Numbered from the stretch's first letter, positions 1-8,591 are shown. The stretch is 64,000 bases of DNA from an uncultured Holophaga sp. (GCF_963677305.1 NZ_OY781925.1:2271501-2335500); one strand, 5' to 3'. Made by a program: numbers and translations. Notes: generated from the letters alone by a model not told the origin.

Positions 1-132
1 CCGTCCGTCCTCTCGGTTGAGGAAGACCATGACGGGTGCCGCCTGCACAGCGTGGTGCAGAATCTGGGGCCCGATGAAGGGGCAGGCATCCTGAAGGGCA
101 GAACTCCTCTGGATGTCCATAGGGAAGGACAT
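1..132 (-). CDS. N-terminus of a PAS-like sensor protein (truncated by window edge)
   Basis: An ATG at 132 opens a frame of 44 codons running off the left edge of the window. A GGAGAG ribosome-binding site lies about 6 bases upstream of the ATG. The last visible part reads ILHHAVQAAPVMVFLNREDG, which resembles the opening strand and helix of a PAS domain in a sensor kinase or diguanylate cyclase. The gene is transcribed divergently from the cysteine desulfurase, with about 96 bp between the two starts. Too little is visible to name the output domain. The frame and the ribosome-binding site are seen directly; the PAS assignment is a similarity judgement. Confidence 0.45.
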   Translation of the reverse strand, partial: MSFPMDIQRSSALQDACPFIGPQILHHAVQAAPVMVFLNREDGR

Positions 133-160
133 TTCTCTCTCCGGGGAATACTTGTGCTTT

Positions 161-180
161 GGTTGGATTTAAACCTAACC
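161..180. promoter_or_regulatory. 20-bp near-palindrome between divergent genes
   Basis: GGTTGGATTTAAACCTAACC pairs with itself at 8 of 10 positions and sits in the 96-bp gap between the PAS-like gene and the cysteine desulfurase gene. It has the size and symmetry of a dimeric regulator's operator. It does not match the IscR consensus I know, so no regulator is named. Confidence 0.3.
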
Positions 181-228
181 GAGCGGGAAAATACATCAAA
201 ATGTCATCTGGATGCCAAAAGGAGCCCT

Positions 229-1347
229 GTGTCGTCCATCTACCTCGACCACAACGCCAGCACCCCGCCCCTCCCGGAGGTCGTGGAGGCCATGGTGCAT
301 TGCCTGCGCGAGGGCCTGGGGAACCCCTCCAGCGTCCACCGCTTCGGGCAGGAGGCCCGCAGGCGCCTGGACTTGGCCCGGGCGCAGGTGGCCGCCATGA
401 TCAGTGCTGCACCTGAGGAGATCATCTTCACCAGCGGAGGCACTGAGGCTGACAATCTGGCGCTCCGGGGCGCCCTGCCTCCGGGAGGAAGGCTGGCGAT
501 CAGTGCCATCGAGCATTCCGCCATCCGGGAGACAGGGCACGAACTCCGCCGCATGGGGGCTTCCCTCACATCGCTCCCCGTGGATCACCAGGGCATTCTC
601 CGCCTGGACGACCTGGACCGGGCCTTGGCCGAGGGGCAGGACCTGGTTTCCATCATGGCGGCCAACAATGATCTGGGAACCCTCCAACCCATCGCTGAAG
701 CCTGCGGGAGAACCCATGCTGCGGGGGCTCTGTTCCACACCGATGCGGTTCAGGCGGCTGGGAAGATCCCGATTCTAGTCCGGGAGTCGGGTGTGGACCT
801 CCTCAGCCTCTCGGCCCACAAACTCCAGGGACCCAAGGGAGTCGGGGCGCTCTTCGTGAGGCGGAGCCTCGCGATCCATCCGACCCTGACGGGTGGGAGC
901 CAGGAGCGCAGGCTCAGGCCTGGTACCGAAAACCTGCCCGGCATTGTGGGATTCGGCGTCGCCTGTGAGCATGCCCGGCACCAACAGGAAGCGGATGCTG
1001 CCAAGGTCCTGGCCTTGCGGCTGCGGCTGGAGGCGGGCCTCGTCCTCCTGGGCCTGCCCATCCACGGCCACCCGGAGCAGCGCCTGCCCAACACCGTCAA
1101 CGTGGGCCTGCCTGGCATCCCCGGCGAGGATATGCTCCTCAACCTCGATCTCCAGGGCATCGCCGTATCGGTGGGCTCGGCCTGCAGCTCCACCAACCGG
1201 GAGCCCTCCTACATCCTCCAGGCCCTCGGATTGGACGACACCAGGGCCCGGCAGGCCATCCGCATCTCCCTGGGACCTTCCAACACCGAGGCTGAAATCG
1301 ACCGGACCCTGGAGGCGATCCGGTCGATCATCCTTCGCTTCCGCTGA
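229..1347 (+). CDS. Cysteine desulfurase (NifS/IscS family)
   Basis: A PLP-dependent enzyme that removes sulfur from cysteine as a persulfide for Fe-S cluster or thiolated-tRNA synthesis. The start is taken as GTG 229, just after AAAAGGAG, giving 372 residues, normal for the family; the open frame extends further upstream but without homology. YLDHNAST opens the protein. H96 (IEHS), D172 (FHTDAVQ) and PLP lysine K198 (SAHKLQGPKG) are present. The catalytic cysteine C319 lies in a short SVGSACSS loop, as in group I NifS/IscS enzymes. No iscU, iscR or nifU is adjacent, so whether it serves Fe-S assembly or tRNA thiolation is open. The other sulfur-transfer gene in the window, mnmA, is over 60 kb away. 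Confidence 0.93.
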   Translation: MSSIYLDHNASTPPLPEVVEAMVHCLREGLGNPSSVHRFGQEARRRLDLARAQVAAMISAAPEEIIFTSGGTEADNLALRGALPPGGRLAISAIEHSAIRETGHELRRMGASLTSLPVDHQGILRLDDLDRALAEGQDLVSIMAANNDLGTLQPIAEACGRTHAAGALFHTDAVQAAGKIPILVRESGVDLLSLSAHKLQGPKGVGALFVRRSLAIHPTLTGGSQERRLRPGTENLPGIVGFGVACEHARHQQEADAAKVLALRLRLEAGLVLLGLPIHGHPEQRLPNTVNVGLPGIPGEDMLLNLDLQGIAVSVGSACSSTNREPSYILQALGLDDTRARQAIRISLGPSNTEAEIDRTLEAIRSIILRFR

Positions 1348-1821
1348 TCAGGCTTCCCGCACCGCCTGGATGGCCGACTGGCACAGTCGCCGCACGCCGG
1401 GGAGCAGATCCAGGGTGGCCAGGGCCTTCTCCGAGACCCATTGTCCGCCTTCGGGAGGCGGTGGGAGCTCCTCTTCGGGCCCTTTGGTCCTCAGCAGGTG
1501 GGTGAGGTAGAGCCGCTGCTGGCCCTCCAGCCCCTCCAGACGGAGGAGCCAGGGGGTGGGCAGCCGGGAGGTGCGCTCGTCGAAGACCACCGGCAGGCGG
1601 CTTGCATCTACGAAGCGGAAGGGGATGCACCACCCGATGGCGATCTGGTTCTGCAGGAGGGTGGGCGGCAGGAAGCCCGGCGACCACGGCACATGGGGGG
1701 GCATGAGCAGTCCCCGATGGGGGTTGTGCATGCTGGGCACCAGCAGGACGAAGGGGGTGGCCGAACCATGGACCAGCACCCCCTCGATGAAGGTCGTCAT
1801 CTGGACAGGACCCTCTGCCAT
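1348..1821 (-). CDS. Hypothetical protein downstream of proS
   Basis: I do not recognise this 157-residue protein. It has no signal peptide or membrane segment. It is rich in proline (for example PPHVPWSPGFLPP and EEELPPPPEGG) and begins MAEGPVQMTTFIEGVLVHGS. The ATG lies 4 bases after the proS stop, and the GGAGG ribosome-binding site overlaps the end of proS, so it is almost certainly co-translated with proS. The stop abuts the cysteine desulfurase stop on the other strand. The beta-rich N-terminus followed by a conserved-looking GWCIPFRFVDASRLPVVF block could be a small metabolite-binding or Nudix-like fold, but this is not established. Confidence 0.7.
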   Translation of the reverse strand: MAEGPVQMTTFIEGVLVHGSATPFVLLVPSMHNPHRGLLMPPHVPWSPGFLPPTLLQNQIAIGWCIPFRFVDASRLPVVFDERTSRLPTPWLLRLEGLEGQQRLYLTHLLRTKGPEEELPPPPEGGQWVSEKALATLDLLPGVRRLCQSAIQAVREA

Positions 1822-1825
1822 GACC

Positions 1826-3589
1826 TTACCTCCCCCCGGCTTCCTGCAGTTCGGCCAGGATGCGATCCCGGGCGGCGGCCACTTCCGAAACCAGCGCCTC
1901 GGGAGCGAATTTCCTTATCTCCTTGGTGCGACGGTCCTTCAATTCCACGATGCCATCCTTGAGCCCCTTGGCCCCCACCACAACCCGGAGGGGGAAGCCC
2001 ATCAGATCGGCGTCCTTGAACTTGGCGCCGGGGCTCATGCCCTCGCGGTCGTCATGGAGCACTTCGAAGCCCCCACGCTCCAGCTCCTTCTCGAGGCGGG
2101 TGGCCACCTCGGAGACCTCGGGATTCCCGGCATCCAGGCAGAGGAGGTGCACCTGGTAGGGGGCCACAGGCCAGGGCCAGATGATGCCGTCGGCATCGAA
2201 GTTCTGCTCGATGACCGCCGCCACGGTGCGGGTGATGCCAATGCCATAGCAGCCCATGACCATGGGCTGCTCCTTGCCCTGGTCGTCGAGGAAGACGCAG
2301 TTCATGGACTTCGAATACTTGGTGCCCAACTTGAAGACCTGCCCCACCTCGATGCCCCGGAAGGCCTGATATTTCCCGGTCCCGCAGCGGGGACAGGCAT
2401 CGCCCTCCACCGCAAGGCGCAGGTCGAAGTAGCCCTTGAACTGGGCCAGATCGCGCTTGGGGCTGAAGTTGAAGTGGTGGCAGTCGGTCTGGTTGGCGCC
2501 ACAGCTGAGGTTGACAGCCCCCTCCAGGCTGCGGTCCACATACATCGGAACCCTGGTGAACTCCACAGGCCCGATGAAGCCGCTTTTGGCACCCGCCAGC
2601 TGCTCGGCCTCCTCCACAGGCACCAGCTCCAGCGTGTCAGCCCCGATGAGGTTGCGGAGCTTGACCGGATTGGGTTCGTGATCGCTGCGCAGGACCATGC
2701 CCACCTCGAAGGCATTCTCGCCCTGGGTGGCCCGGTAGAGGTAGAACTTGGAAGCCTGATGGGGCTCCAGACCCATGGCCTTGGCCTGCTCCTCCATGGC
2801 GGTGATGCCGGGGGTGCTGAAGTGGGCCTTGCTGAGGGGCTGCTCGGGACCGTGATCCACGGCGGGAACCTGGGGAGCCTCGGTCTTCTCGCTGTTGGAG
2901 GTGTAGTCGCAGGCGTCGCAGGAGAGGATGGCGTCCTCGCCACTGCCCGCCAGCACGTGGAATTCGTGGGTGAAGCTGCCCCCGATGGCGCCGCTGTCGG
3001 CCTCCACGGGGCGGAACTTCACACCCAGGCGCGAGAAGATGCGCTTGTAGGCGTTGAACATCACCCAGTATTCGCGGTCGGCGTCGGCGTCATCGATGTG
3101 GAAGGAGTAGCCGTCCTTCATGATGAACTCGCGGCCACGCATGAGGCCGAAGCGGGGGCGGATCTCGTCGCGGAACTTGCTCTGGATCTGGAAGAGGTTC
3201 ATAGGGAGCTGCTTGTAGCTCCGGACGTTCTTGCGGACGATGTCGGTGACGACTTCCTCATGGGTGGGACCCAGGCAGAAGTCGGCGTTCTTGCGGTCCT
3301 TGAAGCGCAGCAGCTCCTTGCCGTAGAAGTTCCAGCGGCCGGACTCCTGCCAGAGTTCGGCGGGCTGGACGGCGGGCATCAGGAGTTCCTGGCAGCCGTC
3401 CTTCTCCAGCTCCTCCCGGACGATCTCCTGGAACTTCCGGATGCTCCGGAAGGCCAGAGGGAGGTAGTCGTAGATGCCGGCGGCAAGCTTCATGATCATG
3501 CCGGAGCGCATCATGAGCTGCTGACTGACGACATCCGCATCCCTGGGGGCTTCGCGGAAAGTCTGGATGAGGAGCTTGGACTGTTTCAT
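1826..3589 (-). CDS. proS: Prolyl-tRNA synthetase (bacterial type with editing domain)
   Basis: Charges tRNA-Pro with proline in the cytoplasm. The protein has 587 residues, near the usual 565-575. Class II signatures are visible: motif 2 (FRDEIRPRFGLMRGREF, about residues 138-155) and motif 3 (GCYGIGITR, near residue 445). The YbaK-like insertion that hydrolyses Ala-tRNA-Pro lies between them, about residues 230-390, so this is the bacterial rather than the eukaryote-like form. The anticodon-binding domain fills the C-terminus. The gene is the middle of a yqeY-proS-hypothetical minus-strand operon with a 25-bp gap to yqeY. Confidence 0.97.
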   Translation of the reverse strand: MKQSKLLIQTFREAPRDADVVSQQLMMRSGMIMKLAAGIYDYLPLAFRSIRKFQEIVREELEKDGCQELLMPAVQPAELWQESGRWNFYGKELLRFKDRKNADFCLGPTHEEVVTDIVRKNVRSYKQLPMNLFQIQSKFRDEIRPRFGLMRGREFIMKDGYSFHIDDADADREYWVMFNAYKRIFSRLGVKFRPVEADSGAIGGSFTHEFHVLAGSGEDAILSCDACDYTSNSEKTEAPQVPAVDHGPEQPLSKAHFSTPGITAMEEQAKAMGLEPHQASKFYLYRATQGENAFEVGMVLRSDHEPNPVKLRNLIGADTLELVPVEEAEQLAGAKSGFIGPVEFTRVPMYVDRSLEGAVNLSCGANQTDCHHFNFSPKRDLAQFKGYFDLRLAVEGDACPRCGTGKYQAFRGIEVGQVFKLGTKYSKSMNCVFLDDQGKEQPMVMGCYGIGITRTVAAVIEQNFDADGIIWPWPVAPYQVHLLCLDAGNPEVSEVATRLEKELERGGFEVLHDDREGMSPGAKFKDADLMGFPLRVVVGAKGLKDGIVELKDRRTKEIRKFAPEALVSEVAAARDRILAELQEAGGR

Positions 3590-3614
3590 GTTCTCGGCTT
3601 TCGTGGGTGGAGGG

Positions 3615-4064
3615 TCAGTTCAGGAGGGACTGGACGAGCTGGCTGGCGGACTTGCCATCATAGGCACCCCCATGGGCGGCCTGGAGGGCCTTCATGACCA
3701 GACCCATGTCCTTCTTGGTGCTGGCGCCACATTCGGCGATGGCGGTCTTGACGGCGGCCTCGAGCTCGGCCCCCTCCAGCATGGTGGGCATATAGGGCAT
3801 GAGCAGGGCGATCTCGGCCTTTTCAGACTCGGCCCGCTCGACCTGACCGGCTTTGAGGAACTGCTCAACGCTGTCCTCCCGGCTCTTCACCAGGCGCTTG
3901 ACGACCGCCAGGGCGTCCGGCTCGCTCAGCACGCCCTGGGGGCTCAGCCCCTTGGCCACGGCCTCGTTTTTGTAGGCGGCGAGGGCCATGCGGAGGACCT
4001 GGGTACGGAGCGTGTCCTTGGCCAGCATGGAGGTCTTGAGGTCTGCTTGGAGGCGTTCGAGCAT
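3615..4064 (-). CDS. yqeY: YqeY/GatB C-terminal-like protein
   Basis: A 149-residue member of the YqeY family, related to the tRNA-binding tail of the GatB amidotransferase subunit. The hallmarks are the N-terminal LQADLKTSMLAKDTLRTQVLR helix and the C-terminal KKDMGLVMKALQA segment followed by a GKSASQLVQSLL end. Family members probably bind tRNA, but their job is not settled. Its place directly upstream of proS fits a role in aminoacyl-tRNA supply. The start at 4064 has a weak GGGA ribosome-binding site. Confidence 0.9.
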   Translation of the reverse strand: MLERLQADLKTSMLAKDTLRTQVLRMALAAYKNEAVAKGLSPQGVLSEPDALAVVKRLVKSREDSVEQFLKAGQVERAESEKAEIALLMPYMPTMLEGAELEAAVKTAIAECGASTKKDMGLVMKALQAAHGGAYDGKSASQLVQSLLN

Positions 4065-4187
4065 GATGGGGTCCCGTCTGATGACCTTCTATCCTGACGC
4101 CGAAACCACGCTCCATCAATAATCAGGTTGGATCGGCCCCGTGGATGGAGTAATGTGTGGCAAGCCCAAACATGAGGTCCGGTCTCC

Positions 4188-4649
4188 ATGAACGTTGCTG
4201 TCATCAATCCCTTTGTCGAGTCCACCCTGCGCAGCCTTGACATGATGGCCAGCGTCCATGCGGAAAAAGTCGGGATCGAGCTCAAGGAAGACCTGATCAC
4301 CACCTACGACATTTCCGCCATCATCGGCCTCACCGGCGAGACCTCCGGCTCCATCATCATCTCCATGCCCGAACAGCTGGCCTGCAAGGTGGCCTCCAAC
4401 ATGCTCATGGAAGACATCACCAGCATGAACAAGTCGGTGGAGGACGCCATCGGTGAGATCGGCAACATCGTAGTGGGTGACGCCCGCCGGGCCCTCATCC
4501 AGGAGGGCTTCTCCCTCAACATCTCCATCCCCACCGTGGTCATCGGCTCGGGCCACAAGATCAGCCGCTCCGGCGACATCCCTTGCATCGCCATCCCCTT
4601 TTCCACCGAGTACGGGGAGTTTGAGGTGAATGTCGGACTGCGGGACTGA
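4188..4649 (+). CDS. cheX: Chemotaxis phosphatase CheX-like protein
   Basis: A 153-residue CheX/CheC-type protein, predicted to dephosphorylate CheY-P. The family signature is the helix EDAIGEIGNIVVGDARRAL (about residues 85-103), carrying the conserved Glu and Asn pair (ExxxN) that forms the active site. It is monocistronic and divergent from yqeY. A chemoreceptor gene lies far away at 60.8-62.4 kb; no other che genes are visible here. Identification is by motif and length. Confidence 0.88.
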   Translation: MNVAVINPFVESTLRSLDMMASVHAEKVGIELKEDLITTYDISAIIGLTGETSGSIIISMPEQLACKVASNMLMEDITSMNKSVEDAIGEIGNIVVGDARRALIQEGFSLNISIPTVVIGSGHKISRSGDIPCIAIPFSTEYGEFEVNVGLRD

Positions 4650-4715
4650 GCAAGAGCCCTGCCTCCTGGGCGACCCGAAAGCCCAGAGAAGTGAAGCGGC
4701 TTCGTGCAGAGACCC

Positions 4716-5903
4716 CTACACGAAGCTCACATGCACTTCCTTCAGGAACTTCTCGCTGAGGGTGCGCTGCAGGTGGCGGATGATGTTGCGCCGGATGTCC
4801 AGGTCCTCAGGGAGGCTGGGATCCTGGAGTGCTTCATTGATCTTGGTGCCCACCTTGAAGTGGATGATGTCGCTGTCCAGGAGTACCCCCGCCAGACGGG
4901 TCACCGCGTTGGGGTGGAGCAGGTCGGGGTTCTCCTCCCGATCCAGCATGCGGGCCAGGGCGGCCAAGGTGATGGCCCCTTCGGTCACCAGCTCGAAACC
5001 CTCCATCTGGGAGACCGGGGGGATGTTGGGGTCCAGATCGCTGAGATCCATGAGCAGGGGCCGGTTCAACTCCCGGGAGAGGATGGTGGCAGTGGTCCCC
5101 CCGCAGATGATCTTCTTCCCTTCAAACTCCAGAGCGGCGGTGGCCAGATCCGCATCGCGCTCCTTCCTGACAGGGGCCCCGGTGAAGACCAGGACTTCCC
5201 GGGGCTTGCGGTAGTAAATGACCCCGCAGGAGATGTCGTCCTTGGCCTTGAAGTTGTCGTGGGCCAGAGCGCGGTGCACCAGATTCCTCGCCAACTGGCG
5301 GCCGGAGATGTTGGGCCGGTCCCGCACCACCTGCTCCAGGTAGGCCTTCACCGACTCGATGCCCCAACCCAGGGGGGTGATCCCCTGCCCGACACCTGCC
5401 TGTACCACGCCATCGGAGAAGACCACGATCCGGTCCCCGGGCCTGGCAATGAAGTTGGTGATCATGAGCCGGGACTCCCGCTCCAGATCGGTCTTGATGG
5501 GCATCGTGGACTTGGGCACCTGCCGGGTAGCGCCGTCCCGGAGGAGGATGAAGGCAGGGTTGTCGTACTCGACAATGCGGGTGTGCCCATGGCGGTCCAT
5601 GTCCACCACCGTGAAGGTCGAGTAGGCGATGCCCCGGACCTTGCAGACCGGCAGGGTTTCCATGATGGTGCTGGCTGCCCTGGTGAGGTTCACATCGTTG
5701 GCCGAGAACTTCAGCGCCATGGTGGTGGTGAGATTGGCCAGCACAGCGGCCTTGATACCACTGCCCAGGCCGTCCGCCAGGACTGAGATCACCCGCTGCC
5801 CCTCGTCCACCTTCTGGGAGAGGAAGACATCGCCGCAGGCCATCTGCCCGTTCTTCTTCTCCTGATAGTGGTCCACCTCGATGAAGTGCCGGCTCTGGGA
5901 CAT
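4716..5903 (-). CDS. SpoIIE/PP2C-type phosphatase linked to HydS
   Basis: A 395-residue protein whose first ~240 residues form a PP2C/SpoIIE phosphatase domain with metal-binding motifs ADGLGSG (D44), FSDGVV and AKDDIS. It would dephosphorylate a serine or threonine on a partner protein. The remaining ~150 residues (starting near EVLVFTGAPVRK and including a GGTTATILSREL block) are an extra domain I cannot name. The ATG lies 2 bases after the hydS stop, so the two are co-translated. Sensory [FeFe]-hydrogenases in anaerobes are often encoded with such phosphatases, suggesting that HydS passes its signal through this protein. No matching anti-sigma kinase is adjacent. Confidence 0.85.
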   Translation of the reverse strand: MSQSRHFIEVDHYQEKKNGQMACGDVFLSQKVDEGQRVISVLADGLGSGIKAAVLANLTTTMALKFSANDVNLTRAASTIMETLPVCKVRGIAYSTFTVVDMDRHGHTRIVEYDNPAFILLRDGATRQVPKSTMPIKTDLERESRLMITNFIARPGDRIVVFSDGVVQAGVGQGITPLGWGIESVKAYLEQVVRDRPNISGRQLARNLVHRALAHDNFKAKDDISCGVIYYRKPREVLVFTGAPVRKERDADLATAALEFEGKKIICGGTTATILSRELNRPLLMDLSDLDPNIPPVSQMEGFELVTEGAITLAALARMLDREENPDLLHPNAVTRLAGVLLDSDIIHFKVGTKINEALQDPSLPEDLDIRRNIIRHLQRTLSEKFLKEVHVSFV

Positions 5904-5905
5904 GC

Positions 5906-7636
5906 CTAGCGCCCCCCCTTGCCCGAGGAGCTGTCGGTCCGCACCTTGAAGGAGTCGATGATGGAAGCGAGGATCATCTCCGTCTCAGCAGCGTTCTCGC
6001 CCAGGAGATAGGCGATCTGCTGCACCGTGGTGACATTCTTGCGAATCACCTCCTCGGCCTTCTGGATGATCAGTTCCCGCTCGCCCAGAGGCTGGGTGAT
6101 GTCATAGACGATGCCGCCGACCACCCGCCCGGGCTCGATGGGGAAGACGGAGACCCGCAGGATGAGGCCACCCACCCTGAGATCCCTCAGGATGGCCTTG
6201 CCGTCCTCCAGGGTTGTCCTGAAGAGGCGGTGGAAGGGGGCGATCTTGGTCAGATCAGCCCCTGCCATGCCCGGACGGGCATCGAAGACATCCACATTGT
6301 CACCGCCGAGGATCTCGGCGAACTTGCGATTGCACTCCACCAGGTTCAGTCCGTCATCGACGATGACCACCCCACAGGGCATGGAGGCCATGAGCGCATT
6401 GGCCTTGTTGGAGGCCAACTCGCGCATGTAGGTGACACACATGCTGGGTTCCGCACGGCCATCCAGAAGCGCGGCCGCCAGAGCCCGGCAGGTGTCGTAT
6501 CCGCACCCGCCGCAGTCCAGCTCATCGCTGGTGGCATTCTTGCCCAGACGCCTCAGGGTGGCCTGCATCTCTTCCCGGGACGGGACCCGCGCCTGGACCG
6601 GAGAGGGTTCGAAACTCCGGGTGATGTCCAGAGAAGGCTTCCGCAGGGTGGAGACCGGAAGATCTGCATATTTTCGGATCTCGAGGATCTTGGCGGCGGT
6701 GCCGCTGCGCTTGTGGCTGCGGGGACCGTTCACGCAGCCGCCATCGCAGGCCAGGAGCTCCAGGAAGAGAGGGGTCTCCCTATCCGACTCCTGGATGTCC
6801 TCCAGCGCCGTCATGATGTGCTGGACACCGGAGAAGGCCATGGTCTGGACGCGCCCGAGCCCGCCACAGGTCTCCATGCTCTTCAGCATGCCGCCGGAAA
6901 TGGGGTAGAGGGCACCATCCCGGCTCCGTCGGGGGGTGAAGACATCCTCAGCTCCTTCCACCACTTCCTCGAGGACGATGCCCCGGTCTTCGAACCATTG
7001 GCGCAGCAAGGCGAAGTCAAGGGCCACATCCACCTTCATGCCCGTGTCGTCCGATTCCAGCTTCCGGGAGATGCAGGGCCCCATGTAGACGATGCCGATG
7101 TCGTCGCCCATCTCCCGGCGCAACATCCGTGCGTGGGCGCCCATGAGGGAGAGGACAGGCGTCAGGTGGGGCGTCAGGTGGGGGTAGTACTTCCGGATCA
7201 GCTCCACAATGGTGGGACAGGTAGTGCTGATGAAGAGGCTGTCCTGGCTCTCCCGGGACAGGTCGGCACAGAAGGCGGAGACCTCTTCAGCCGCCAGGGC
7301 AGCCTCGGAGACCGCATGGAAGCCCAGCTCTTTGAGTGCATGGATGAGCTGTCCGGGGCGCACCCCAGGGAACTCCGAGACGAAGCTGGGCGCGAGGGAG
7401 GCCACCAGGCGCTCCTTGCGGCGCACCAGGAGCTTGGCTCGATTGAGGTCATCCCGGACTCGCTTGGCACCCACCGGGCAGGCATCCACGCAGATGCCGC
7501 AGTAGATGCAGCGGTCCGGGATGATGGAGGCCTGGTTGTTCTCGATGCGGATGGCCTTCACCGGGCAGTGCCGGACGCACTTGTAGCAGTCCCGGCAGTA
7601 GCCCTGCTCTGTGTAGATCGGCTTCTGGAAGGTCAC
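5906..7636 (-). CDS. hydS: Sensory-type [FeFe]-hydrogenase homologue with PAS domain (HydS-like)
   Basis: The start is taken as GTG 7636, after GGGGG and 8 bases past the upstream stop, giving 576 residues. Domains in order: two [4Fe-4S] ferredoxin motifs (C14/17/20/24 and C43/46/49/53), the H-cluster domain (about 75-320), an Fe-S module (C375/378/383/400) and a PAS domain (about 418-520). H-cluster cysteines C140 (STTCP), C188 (MGPCISRK) and C297/C301 (ACDGGCVNGP) are all present. The proton-relay cysteine before the first ligand is Thr, and the Met residues flanking the cluster in catalytic enzymes are Gly and Leu. This pattern is known for group C sensory hydrogenases. Neighbours rex and the PP2C gene support a redox or H2 sensing role. 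Confidence 0.88.
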   Translation of the reverse strand: MTFQKPIYTEQGYCRDCYKCVRHCPVKAIRIENNQASIIPDRCIYCGICVDACPVGAKRVRDDLNRAKLLVRRKERLVASLAPSFVSEFPGVRPGQLIHALKELGFHAVSEAALAAEEVSAFCADLSRESQDSLFISTTCPTIVELIRKYYPHLTPHLTPVLSLMGAHARMLRREMGDDIGIVYMGPCISRKLESDDTGMKVDVALDFALLRQWFEDRGIVLEEVVEGAEDVFTPRRSRDGALYPISGGMLKSMETCGGLGRVQTMAFSGVQHIMTALEDIQESDRETPLFLELLACDGGCVNGPRSHKRSGTAAKILEIRKYADLPVSTLRKPSLDITRSFEPSPVQARVPSREEMQATLRRLGKNATSDELDCGGCGYDTCRALAAALLDGRAEPSMCVTYMRELASNKANALMASMPCGVVIVDDGLNLVECNRKFAEILGGDNVDVFDARPGMAGADLTKIAPFHRLFRTTLEDGKAILRDLRVGGLILRVSVFPIEPGRVVGGIVYDITQPLGERELIIQKAEEVIRKNVTTVQQIAYLLGENAAETEMILASIIDSFKVRTDSSSGKGGR

Positions 7637-7644
7637 ACAACCCC

Positions 7645-7908
7645 CTACTTGTATCCGAATTGCTCGTCCAACAGATCCTGGAGCGTGGAGGGATCCACCT
7701 TGCAGAGGCATGATCCCCCGAAGCAGACGTTGGGCCCCTCCTTGCAGGCATCCTGACAGAGGGTTCCCGTGACCTTGACATCCTTATCGAGGCCTTTCTC
7801 CTGCAGGTAGCTCTGGATGATCTGGACGGACTTCACGTTGCCCCGCGAGAAACAGGCGCTCCCCATGCAGACGACGATTTCCTTGGGAAGCTCCTTGTTG
7901 CGGGTCAT
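7645..7908 (-). CDS. Thioredoxin-like [2Fe-2S] ferredoxin (NuoE-type domain)
   Basis: An 87-residue protein matching the thioredoxin-fold [2Fe-2S] domain of NuoE/HydC-type subunits. The ligands are C14 and C19 (VCMGSACF) and C51 and C55 (LCQDACKEGPN). The spacing C-x4-C then C-x3-C is standard for the family. It lies 17 bp after rex and 8 bp before hydS, all on the minus strand, so it probably feeds electrons to HydS or relays them to the PP2C partner. The role is inferred from position. Confidence 0.88.
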   Translation of the reverse strand: MTRNKELPKEIVVCMGSACFSRGNVKSVQIIQSYLQEKGLDKDVKVTGTLCQDACKEGPNVCFGGSCLCKVDPSTLQDLLDEQFGYK

Positions 7909-7925
7909 GCTGGCCTTTCTGAAGA

Positions 7926-8591
7926 CTACTCCGAGGTGGAGGGGAAACTCCGGGACTGGTTCCGATGACGCTCGGCCAGCTTCCGGGAGATGATCGCCAG
8001 ACTGGAGTAGAGCTCCACATTCTCGACGATAACGCTGGAAGGGAGATCCAGCGCGGGGGGGGCGAAGTTCCAGATGGCCTGGATGCCCGCCCGCACCATC
8101 ATGTTGGCGACCTCCTGGGCCCGCGACTCCGGGACCGTGATGATGCCGATGGAGATGTGCATGCGCTTGGCCAGGTCCTCGAACTTCTCCACGGGGAGGA
8201 TGGTCACCCCCTGGTATTGCTGGCCCACCCGGGTCGGGTTGCTGTCGAAGGCCGCCACGATCTTGATGCCAGCCTTCTCGAAGCCCTGGTAGCCCAGGAG
8301 GGCAAGCCCAAGGTTGCCTGCTCCCACCAGGAAGGCGTCAGAGGAGTTGTTCCAGTTGAGGAACTTCTCGATGGACTGGATCAGGTCATCGACCCGATGG
8401 CCGACCTTGGGCTTGCCCACGCTGCCCGTGGCGGCGAGGTCCTTGCGGACCTGGGTGTGGTGGATGCCCAACGACTCGCCCATCATGGTGGCAGAGACGA
8501 TCTCCTGGCCGTTCTCCTGGAGACGGCGGAGCAGATGGTAGTACCGGGGAAGGCGCCTCAGGGTCGGTTCCGGGACGGGCTCCATTCTCAT
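7926..8591 (-). CDS. rex: Redox-sensing transcriptional repressor Rex
   Basis: A 221-residue homodimeric repressor that reads the NADH/NAD+ ratio. It has an N-terminal winged helix (about residues 10-75, with HHTQVRKDLA as recognition helix) and a Rossmann domain with GAGNLGLALLGY at about 90-100. The C-terminal swap helix follows. AGGAGG precedes the ATG. In other anaerobes Rex controls fermentation and hydrogenase genes. Here it is in the same transcription unit as the HydS genes, 27 bp downstream of apgM, so auto-regulation of the cluster is plausible. I did not find a clear Rex operator inside the cluster. Confidence 0.95.
   Translation of the reverse strand: MRMEPVPEPTLRRLPRYYHLLRRLQENGQEIVSATMMGESLGIHHTQVRKDLAATGSVGKPKVGHRVDDLIQSIEKFLNWNNSSDAFLVGAGNLGLALLGYQGFEKAGIKIVAAFDSNPTRVGQQYQGVTILPVEKFEDLAKRMHISIGIITVPESRAQEVANMMVRAGIQAIWNFAPPALDLPSSVIVENVELYSSLAIISRKLAERHRNQSRSFPSTSE

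Noticed and set aside
1556..3697. A 713-codon plus-strand frame across proS
   Set aside because: It is a shadow of proS; the real gene carries class II synthetase motifs.
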